Part shown: piece after piece, positions 1 to 4,300 of the stretch
How the letters are laid out: every line of letters starts with the position of its first letter
Position numbering within the stretch: the stretch's first letter is position 1
Assembly (NCBI GenBank): GCA_946482325.1
Contig: CAMLRA010000196.1
Location: 1 to 6,297 of the forward strand
Length of the DNA: 6,297 nt
Direction: 5' to 3'
Source of the DNA: an uncultured Chromatiaceae bacterium
Lineage (GTDB): Bacteria; Pseudomonadota; Gammaproteobacteria; Enterobacterales; Alteromonadaceae
Translations under genes and position numbers: made by a program
Notes under the pieces: generated by a model
What the model was told of the DNA's origin: nothing
Seen by the model: only the letters and a program-made list of their open reading frames with translations
The model's database searches: none

Positions 1-1
1 G

Positions 2-331
2 CGCGCTAAAGCTGATGGAAAAAATCAGCGACAAATTATTCAGAGCATCCGCCAGGTGAAGAATCAGACCAAGATCCAGGCAAGCTCCCAAGACAACAAC
101 CCACGCAATACCGGGATGACTATCTCGGTGATCAGCGTCAAAGCGCCATTTCAGGGCAACAAACAGCTCGCCTGGCTGAATTATTATCAGCCGCCGTTTT
201 ATTGTTTTGGTGTGCGTCACACCGAACGCATCCGGCAGTGTGTGGAACAGCGTCAGCAAGCGCAGCAACGTTTTGAACAGCAATATAACGAGCGGCAACC
301 CAGCCAAACCAATAACTTGTCTGACCAGTAA
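2..331 (+). CDS. Hypothetical Gln-rich protein, C-terminal part (5' end outside window)
   Basis: I do not recognise this protein. The frame is open from the left edge to a TAA at 329-331, giving about 109 residues, so it is most likely the end of a longer gene. A GTG at 56 could also start a 91-residue protein, but I see no ribosome binding site before it, and the helix-like residues before it (RQIIQSIRQVKNQ) read as a continuation. The centre has a compact hydrophobic/aromatic stretch (AWLNYYQPPFYCFGVRH) with two cysteines 15 residues apart. The tail is a charged, glutamine-rich helix (CVEQRQQAQQRFEQQYNERQ), possibly a coiled coil, ending in a polar SQTNNLSDQ. Codon use looks like that of the neighbouring genes, which supports real coding. 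There is no visible signal peptide or membrane segment in the part present. Function is not assignable. Confidence 0.5.
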   Translation, partial: RAKADGKNQRQIIQSIRQVKNQTKIQASSQDNNPRNTGMTISVISVKAPFQGNKQLAWLNYYQPPFYCFGVRHTERIRQCVEQRQQAQQRFEQQYNERQPSQTNNLSDQ

Positions 332-345
332 CAGTCAGATATGCT
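317..345 (+). promoter_or_regulatory. Candidate sigma70 promoter for the DUF4442 gene
   Basis: A -35 element TTGTCT (317-322) is separated by exactly 17 bases from a -10 element TATGCT (340-345). Each matches four of six consensus bases. It lies across the stop codon of the upstream gene and would start transcription around 352, leaving a leader of about 27 bases before the ATG at 379. A small inverted repeat, TCTGAC (320-325) with GTCAGA (334-339), occupies the spacer. It could be an operator or chance. Inferred from sequence alone. Confidence 0.4.
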
Positions 346-378
346 GTGGCCCGGTTTTTCTGTTTTTGCGGAGTCACA

Positions 379-861
379 ATGCGCGTCACAATGAAACAAG
401 CTCAGCGCATGTTGTTTTGGTTCGGTCTGCGGTATATCCCGCTGATTGGCTTTTGCAGCCCGAAGATCCGCGAAATGTCGGACACCCATCTCGCGGTCAG
501 CATGCCGCACACCTGGCGCACGAAAAATCATCTGGGCAGTATTTATTTTGGCGCGCTGGCGATTGGCGCCGACTTGGCCGGCGCTTTTTTGGTGTTCAGC
601 AAAGCGCGTGAGCGCGGCATTAACGCCAATTTTGCCTTTAAAGATGTCAAAGGTGAATTTTTAAAACGGCCGGAAGCAGAAGTCTGGTTTCGCAGTAACG
701 ACGGCGCGCTGATCGACGCGATGATGGACGAATCTATCGCCACCGGCCAACGCATTAATAAAACCGTCAGTATCACAGTCACCTGCCCTTCGTTACATGG
801 CGACGAGCCGATGGCCAGATTTGAGCTGACGCTATCGGTCAAAGCAACGCGGAAAAAGTAA
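379..861 (+). CDS. DUF4442 family protein, predicted hotdog-fold (thioesterase-like)
   Basis: A 160-residue protein resembling the DUF4442 family, which belongs to the hotdog-fold superfamily with PaaI/YiiD-type acyl-CoA thioesterases. The diagnostic stretch is about residues 50-69, NHLGSIYFGALAIGADLAGA. It matches the central hotdog helix (N-x-x-G-x-x-x-x-G-A-L, then an acidic residue, here Asp65) that carries the catalytic or binding residues in thioesterases. The C-terminal half (about 80-158) alternates beta-strand-like segments, as expected for the fold. The substrate cannot be told from sequence, and thioester hydrolysis is an inference from the fold. The frame is open further upstream (an ATG at 346), but the ATG at 379 has GGAG at 370-373 five bases before it, so I chose it. 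An ATG at 391 is a weaker alternative. No signal peptide is seen, so it is probably cytoplasmic. The gene runs tail to tail into the lysR gene. Confidence 0.75.
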   Translation: MRVTMKQAQRMLFWFGLRYIPLIGFCSPKIREMSDTHLAVSMPHTWRTKNHLGSIYFGALAIGADLAGAFLVFSKARERGINANFAFKDVKGEFLKRPEAEVWFRSNDGALIDAMMDESIATGQRINKTVSITVTCPSLHGDEPMARFELTLSVKATRKK

Positions 862-867
862 CCGGAT

Positions 868-882
868 GCCGGCTCAGCCGGC
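868..882. terminator. Short GC hairpin between convergent genes, possible weak terminator
   Basis: GCCGGC (868-873) and GCCGGC (877-882) form a 6-bp perfect stem with a three-base loop that is the minus-strand stop codon of the lysR gene. On the minus strand a run of five T (positions 857 down to 853) follows about ten bases after the stem, which is further than in a standard intrinsic terminator. On the plus strand there is no T run. It may act as a weak terminator for lysR, or simply be GC-rich sequence. Confidence 0.25.
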
Positions 883-1818
883 CGCCTGGCGTGGCTGCAA
901 ACCGGCGATGTGTGGCATCACGTCACGGATAAATTGCATAAAATGAGTGAGCCGCGCCGGATAATAACGGGCATAAGGGTATACCAGATACACCGGCAAC
1001 GCAGACGCCTGCCACTGCGGAAACACCGCCTGCAGCGTGCCGTTTTCCAGCTCCTGACTGACCACCCAACGTGACACCAATGCCGCACCAAGACCAGCTT
1101 TGGCCGCGTCGCGGATCACATATAAATTGTCAGAGCTGAGCCTGGGTTTAATGGCAAACCGCACCGTCTCCGCTTGATCCAGCCGATTTAAACACACTTC
1201 GCGACGGTAATAAGTACTGAACGCCAACCAGGGTAGCTGCGCCAAATCACTGACCTGCTGCAGTGGCGGACTCGCCGCCAGCAACGCCGGTGCCGCCACC
1301 ACCAGCCGTGGCACTTCGGCCAGCAACACCGCCACCAGCGATGGGTCGGTGACCGGACCGACATGAATAGCACAATCGACCTGCTCGGCCAGAAAATCCG
1401 GCGCCTGATCATTGAGGCTCCAGTCGATGTGTAACTCCGGCCACTGCGCCAGATAGGACAGCAAAGGCGCCAGCAACTGTTCGCGGCCAAACGCATGTGG
1501 TGCCCGCACCCGCAACGAACCGGACGGTGTCGCCGAGCGCACGTTCAGATCATCAGTCAGCGCCTGCCAGTCTTGCAGCAGTTGCCGCGCCCGTTGATAA
1601 CAACGTTCGCCTTCGTCAGTCAGCTTCAGCTGATGGGTAGTGCGCAATAACAGCCGGCAATCCAGCAATTGTTCCAGACTGCGCAATCGCCGGCTGACCG
1701 TCGGCTGACTGGTGCCCAACTGCCGGGCCGCCGCCGACAAACTACCGGTCTCGACAATGCGCACCAGGGTTTGCAGCAGTTCTATTCTGTCTACGCTAAA
1801 TATTTCGGCTTTGCTCAT
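874..1818 (-). CDS. LysR-type transcriptional regulator
   Basis: A 314-residue protein, the usual length for LysR-type regulators. The N-terminal winged helix-turn-helix (about residues 10-70) is clear: RIELLQTLVRIVETGSLSAA, then ARQLGTSQPTVSRRLRSLEQ, then RLLLRTTHQLKLTDEGERCY. It is followed by a linker helix and a periplasmic-binding-protein-like effector domain (about 98-300) containing DCAIHVG and DAAKAGLGAALVSRWVV, typical of this fold. The SQPTVSRRLRSLE form is common in the CrgA/AaeR-like branch. The effector is unknown. I place the start at the ATG ending at 1818, which gives a family-length N-terminus. An in-frame ATG at 1902 would add 28 hydrophobic residues unusual for the family. 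The chosen ATG has no evident Shine-Dalgarno sequence. The divergent MFS gene is the likely target. The 3' end faces the DUF4442 gene 12 bases away. Confidence 0.88.
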   Translation of the reverse strand: MSKAEIFSVDRIELLQTLVRIVETGSLSAAARQLGTSQPTVSRRLRSLEQLLDCRLLLRTTHQLKLTDEGERCYQRARQLLQDWQALTDDLNVRSATPSGSLRVRAPHAFGREQLLAPLLSYLAQWPELHIDWSLNDQAPDFLAEQVDCAIHVGPVTDPSLVAVLLAEVPRLVVAAPALLAASPPLQQVSDLAQLPWLAFSTYYRREVCLNRLDQAETVRFAIKPRLSSDNLYVIRDAAKAGLGAALVSRWVVSQELENGTLQAVFPQWQASALPVYLVYPYARYYPARLTHFMQFIRDVMPHIAGLQPRQAAG

Positions 1819-1922
1819 ACTAATAACGTATAGCAGTTGTGCCAGCCAGGCAACTACCAGTGCCAAGGCCGACGCTTTAGCATGCAGCCCATTCTCAGGC
1901 ATACCCTGTTTTGGAGTCTCTG
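1819..1922. promoter_or_regulatory. Divergent lysR / MFS intergenic control region
   Basis: This 104-base spacer must hold both promoters. For lysR (minus strand) a TATACG (1832 to 1827) could be a -10 and TTGCCT (1853 to 1848) a -35, but their spacing is only 15 bases. Using TACGTT (1830 to 1825) as the -10 gives 17. Either way transcription would begin almost at the ATG, suggesting a leaderless or very short leader. For the MFS gene I find no convincing -35/-10 pair, which fits an activator-dependent promoter. The MFS ribosome binding site GGAG is at 1913-1916. Confidence 0.45.
1836..1854. promoter_or_regulatory. Candidate LysR-type operator, GTTG-N11-CAAC
   Basis: GTTG (1836-1839) and CAAC (1851-1854) are perfect inverted arms separated by 11 bases. 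The outer T and A bases fit the T-N11-A pattern known for LysR-type regulator boxes. A second, offset repeat TGCC/GGCA (1840-1843, 1849-1852) lies inside. The element covers the putative lysR -35 and sits about 70-85 bases before the MFS start codon, as expected for a site giving both autorepression and activation of the divergent gene. Binding by the adjacent regulator is inferred. Confidence 0.4.
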
Positions 1923-3128
1923 ATGCACACTATTGCTTCGACCGAACCGGCCCCAACGCCGGCCTTGTCCTTTGGCAAATTGCTGGCGCTGGCCGGCGCC
2001 ACCGGCAGCAGCGTGGCGGCGATTTATTACAGCCAGCCCATCCTGCCGCTCATCAGCGCTGAACTTGGCAGTTCAGTCCGGCAAATCAGCCTGGTACCAA
2101 CCCTGACCCAATTTGGCTACGCTCTTGGCATTTTATTACTGGTGCCGCTCGGCGACCGGTTTAACCGGCGTAACCTGATCTTGAGTAAAAGTTTGCTGCT
2201 GGCGTTGACGCTGTTGGCTTTTAGCTTCAATAGCGGACTGCAAGGCTTGTTGATTCTCAGTTTGTTGATTGGCCTGCTGGCGACAGTAGCACAGGACATA
2301 GTGCCGGCCGTGGCGGCCTTATCCGATCCGGCACGGCGTGGCCGCACAGTCGGCACTGTGATGACCGGGTTATTGCTCGGCATTTTGTTGTCCAGAACGG
2401 TCAGCGGTCTGGTCAGTGCCTGGGACGGCTGGCGTCTGCTATATCAGCTGGCCGCGCTGAGTATTTTGGCCAGTGGTATGCTGACCTGGGCCATGCTGCC
2501 GGCGTTGCCCGGTGACCGCAGCCTCAGTTATGGCCGGTTAATGAGCTCAATGTGGAGTCTGTGGCGGCAATATCCGGCGCTGCGTCGGGCGGCCCGGGCG
2601 CAGGCACTGTTTTCTGTTGGCTTTGCTGCGTTCTGGTCGACACTGGCATTGCTGCTGGCCGACCAGTTTCAGCTCGGTAGCGCCGTTGCTGGTGCTTTTG
2701 GCCTGGCCGGCGCCGCTGGTGCGCTCGCGGCGCCACTGGCCGGAGCCGCTGCAGACCGGCAAGGCGCCGGCAAAGTGACTTTATGGGCCGGTTTGCTCAG
2801 CGCCATCAGCTTTTTGCTGATGTATGCGGTCAGCTGGCTGCCGGCCAGCCTGGCGCTGCCATTATTAGTGCTGACCGTGATTGGTTTTGACCTCGGCGTG
2901 CAGACGGCGCTGATCGCCCATCAGTCCATCGTTTACAGTCTGGCCCCTGCTGCCCGCAGCCGGCTGAATGCGCTGCTGGTCAGCTGGATGTTTGTTGGCA
3001 TGGCCAGTGGCTCTGCCGGTGCCGGTTTGCTGTATAGCCTGGACGGTTTTCCGGCAGTGATTAGCCTGGCGCTCATCGCCACTCTGGCCGGTGTCTGGCT
3101 GCGATTTGTGGTCCGCCAGCAGCGCTGA
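1923..3128 (+). CDS. Major facilitator superfamily transporter (exporter-like)
   Basis: A 401-residue inner-membrane permease with a length and hydrophobic pattern consistent with 12 membrane helices. The first helix region (about 18-45, including [13 protein letters not shown]) resembles the drug/sugar efflux branch that includes E. coli YgaY/YnfM-like proteins. MFS motif A is present as GDRFNRR (77-83) between helices 2 and 3, and a second-half counterpart reads [12 protein letters not shown]. Helix 5 with its flank carries [14 protein letters not shown] and then GWRLLY, also typical of this branch. The substrate is unknown. Proton-coupled export is the family expectation. The ATG at 1923 has GGAG (1913-1916) six bases upstream. 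An in-frame TTG at 1911 overlaps that site and is unlikely. The divergent LysR gene probably regulates it. It is followed by a hairpin with a T run before gmk. Confidence 0.87.
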   Translation: MHTIASTEPAPTPALSFGKLLALAGATGSSVAAIYYSQPILPLISAELGSSVRQISLVPTLTQFGYALGILLLVPLGDRFNRRNLILSKSLLLALTLLAFSFNSGLQGLLILSLLIGLLATVAQDIVPAVAALSDPARRGRTVGTVMTGLLLGILLSRTVSGLVSAWDGWRLLYQLAALSILASGMLTWAMLPALPGDRSLSYGRLMSSMWSLWRQYPALRRAARAQALFSVGFAAFWSTLALLLADQFQLGSAVAGAFGLAGAAGALAAPLAGAAADRQGAGKVTLWAGLLSAISFLLMYAVSWLPASLALPLLVLTVIGFDLGVQTALIAHQSIVYSLAPAARSRLNALLVSWMFVGMASGSAGAGLLYSLDGFPAVISLALIATLAGVWLRFVVRQQR

Positions 3129-3147
3129 CGGGACAGAGCTCAGGCGG

Positions 3148-3175
3148 GCGGGTGCTTGCATCAATTGCAGCCCGC
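3148..3175 (+). other. Imperfect hairpin downstream of the MFS gene
   Basis: Bases 3148-3155 (GCGGGTGC) pair with 3167-3175 (GCAGCCCGC) as an 8-bp stem with one bulged G and an 11-base loop. No T run follows. It shares bases 3172-3175 with the next stem, so the two structures are mutually exclusive in a transcript reading out of the MFS gene. It could be chance in GC-rich sequence. Confidence 0.25.
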
Positions 3176-3193
3176 AGCAGTTCTGCGTACACT
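3165..3193 (+). promoter_or_regulatory. Sigma70-like promoter for gmk
   Basis: A -35 element TTGCAG (3165-3170) and a -10 element TACACT (3188-3193) are separated by exactly 17 bases. Each matches four of six consensus bases. Transcription would begin near 3200, giving a leader of about 35 bases to the gmk ATG. The bases after the -10 are GCGG, a GC-rich discriminator start. In enterobacterial promoters such discriminators are linked to inhibition by ppGpp, but whether that applies here is inference. The core GCGTACACT recurs upstream of rpoZ. Confidence 0.6.
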
Positions 3194-3205
3194 GCGGTTT
3201 TTGTT
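3172..3205 (+). terminator. Candidate intrinsic terminator of the MFS gene, overlapping the gmk promoter
   Basis: CCGCAG (3172-3177) and CTGCGG (3192-3197) are perfect 6-base inverted arms, followed at once by TTTTTGTT (3198-3205), the layout of a Rho-independent terminator. The 14-base loop is long, so the structure is modest. It sits 43 bases after the MFS stop and would insulate gmk from read-through. The same bases hold the spacer and -10 of the gmk promoter, so the arms could alternatively be a protein-binding site. Confidence 0.4.
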
Positions 3206-3234
3206 GGCAGAGCCCGTTTTCAGAGAATTTCCGC

Positions 3235-3867
3235 ATGCAACATTTACCCGGCAACCTGTTTATTCTGTCTGCGCCAAGCGGTGCCGGCAAATCGAGTTTA
3301 ATCAATGCTTTACTGGCACAACATGCCGACATGCAACTGAGTGTGTCGCATACCACCCGCGCACCGCGTCCCGGTGAAACTGATGGTGTGCAGTATCATT
3401 TTGTTAGTGTCGAGCAGTTTAAACAGTTGATTGCCGAAGGGGTGTTTCTGGAGTGGGCCGAAGTTTTCGGCAATTATTACGGCACCTCTCGCCGTGCTAT
3501 TGAAACTGAACTGGCCAAAGGCCGCGATGTGTTTCTCGACATCGACTGGCAGGGCGCTCAGCAAATCCGGCCACAAGTGCCCGGCGTGTTGTCGATTTTT
3601 ATCCTGCCGCCGAGTGTGGCCGAGCTGGAAAAGCGCTTAAATGGCCGCGGCACGGACAGTGCAGAGACCATCGCCAAACGCATGCAGCAGGCGCATAGCG
3701 AAATCAGCCATGTCACTGAATATGATTATGTTTTGATCAACGATGACTTTCAGCAGTGCCTGCAACAGTTTGCCGCTGTGGTGCTGAGCCAGCGACTGAC
3801 GCTGGCCAAGCAGCAGCAAAAGCAAACGACCTTGTTCGCCAGCCTGTTGGCGACACCGGCAAAATAG
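3235..3867 (+). CDS. gmk: Guanylate kinase
   Basis: ATP:GMP phosphotransferase, which converts GMP to GDP in the cytosol and is an essential step in GTP/dGTP supply. The 210-residue protein is close in length to E. coli Gmk (207 as I recall) and nearly collinear with it. The P-loop is APSGAGKS (13-20). The GMP-binding region includes [11 protein letters not shown] (38-48), GVQYHF (51-56), Glu73 and the FGNYYGTS segment (78-85). The Walker B-like core is [14 protein letters not shown] (98-111). The lid has [14 protein letters not shown], with arginines that close over ATP. I chose the ATG at 3235. The frame is open back to 3091, but those 48 codons encode a cysteine-rich, non-homologous stretch lying on the promoter. 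The ribosome binding site is a weak AGAG (3222-3225), nine bases away, unlike the GGAGT sites of its neighbours. rpoZ follows after 48 bases, so co-transcription is likely. Confidence 0.97.
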   Translation: MQHLPGNLFILSAPSGAGKSSLINALLAQHADMQLSVSHTTRAPRPGETDGVQYHFVSVEQFKQLIAEGVFLEWAEVFGNYYGTSRRAIETELAKGRDVFLDIDWQGAQQIRPQVPGVLSIFILPPSVAELEKRLNGRGTDSAETIAKRMQQAHSEISHVTEYDYVLINDDFQQCLQQFAAVVLSQRLTLAKQQQKQTTLFASLLATPAK

Positions 3868-3875
3868 CGTACACT
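3847..3875 (+). promoter_or_regulatory. Sigma70-like promoter for rpoZ, inside the 3' end of gmk
   Basis: A -35 element TTGGCG (3847-3852) lies inside the last gmk codons. A 17-base spacer leads to TACACT (3870-3875), just after the gmk stop. Transcription would begin around 3882, about 34 bases before the rpoZ ATG. The GCGTACACT core, the 17-base spacing and the leader length all match the gmk promoter. It would let rpoZ, and perhaps spoT, be transcribed independently of gmk. Confidence 0.55.
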
Positions 3876-3915
3876 AATCGGCTTTGAACGAATCAGTCTT
3901 ATCCCGGAGTGCAAA

Positions 3916-4191
3916 ATGGCTCGCGTAACAGTCGAAGATGCAGTAAATCAAATTGGTAACCGTTTTGACCTGATCCTGGTCGCCGCACGCCGCGCCCGTC
4001 AGCTCTCAGTGGAAGGCAAAGAAGCGATGGTTGACATCGAAAACGACAAATCCACAGTGGTCGCCCTGCGCGAAATCGAAAAAGGCCTGATCACTGCCGA
4101 CATCCTGGATCAACAGGAACGTCGTGACCAGCTGCAACAGGAAGCATCTGAAATGGCCGCAGTAGCCGCCATTATCGGTTCAGATCACTAA
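3916..4191 (+). CDS. rpoZ: DNA-directed RNA polymerase omega subunit
   Basis: A 91-residue omega subunit, the same length as E. coli RpoZ. It helps fold and assemble the beta' subunit into RNA polymerase. The N-terminus [19 protein letters not shown] is almost identical to E. coli. It is followed by the conserved AARRARQL (23-30), [17 protein letters not shown] (43-59) and a glutamine/glutamate-rich helix. In E. coli the first residues of omega (A2-R3-V4-T5) help form ppGpp site 1 at the beta'/omega interface, and these are unchanged here, so site 1 is probably present. The ATG at 3916 has GGAG (3906-3909) six bases upstream. It sits 48 bases after gmk with its own promoter, and 109 bases before spoT. 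The C-terminal tail ([15 protein letters not shown]) differs from E. coli, which is normal for this variable end. Confidence 0.97.
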   Translation: MARVTVEDAVNQIGNRFDLILVAARRARQLSVEGKEAMVDIENDKSTVVALREIEKGLITADILDQQERRDQLQQEASEMAAVAAIIGSDH

Positions 4192-4201
4192 TCCTGCCCT
4201 A

Positions 4202-4227
4202 TTGCCAACGGGGTCTCCCGTTGGCAA
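4202..4227 (+). terminator. Perfect 11-bp hairpin after rpoZ without a T run
   Basis: TTGCCAACGGG (4202-4212) and CCCGTTGGCAA (4217-4227) pair perfectly around a four-base loop, GTCT. The stem begins ten bases after the rpoZ stop. What follows is GCCTTGAAATTCC, not a T run, and there is none on the other strand either, so it is not a textbook intrinsic terminator. It may be a weak terminator or attenuator between rpoZ and spoT, or an mRNA 3'-end stabiliser or processing point. The structure itself is certain; its role is inferred. Confidence 0.5.
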
Positions 4228-4300
4228 GCCTTGAAATTCCACGTATATTTGATTCTGTAAACGGATATAACCCTGATATCCTGGCCCGGAGTCTCACACT
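4228..4300 (+). promoter_or_regulatory. AT-rich spoT leader with ribosome binding site
   Basis: Between the hairpin and spoT lies an AT-rich stretch with -10-like words (TATAAC at 4266-4271; TGATAT at 4274-4279) and -35-like words (TTGAAA at 4231-4236; TTGATT at 4249-4254), but no pair has good spacing, so I do not claim a promoter. The spoT ribosome binding site is GGAG at 4288-4291, nine bases before the GTG start. This is longer than the five to six bases seen for the other GGAGT sites in the window. Confidence 0.35.

Noticed and set aside
3..59. Alternative frame at the left edge ending in MEKISDKLFRASAR and a TGA overlapping a GTG start
   Set aside because: Too short to judge. The frame that continues to 331 is open throughout and has more natural codon use, though I cannot exclude a translationally coupled pair.
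1819..1902. 28-residue N-terminal extension of the LysR regulator (ATG at 1902), with a hydrophobic stretch
   Set aside because: LysR proteins normally begin a few residues before the helix-turn-helix. The only Shine-Dalgarno-like AGGG is one base from that ATG. A membrane-anchored LysR would need experimental support.
1911..1922. TTG start for the MFS gene
   Set aside because: It lies on the GGAG ribosome binding site that serves the ATG at 1923.
3091..3234. 48-codon N-terminal extension of gmk
   Set aside because: It overlaps the MFS stop region and the gmk promoter, encodes a cysteine-rich stretch not found in guanylate kinases, and the family start aligns with the ATG at 3235.
2865..3356. 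163-codon minus-strand frame across the MFS end and gmk start
   Set aside because: It is antisense to the end of the MFS gene and the P-loop region of gmk, with no homology I recognise.
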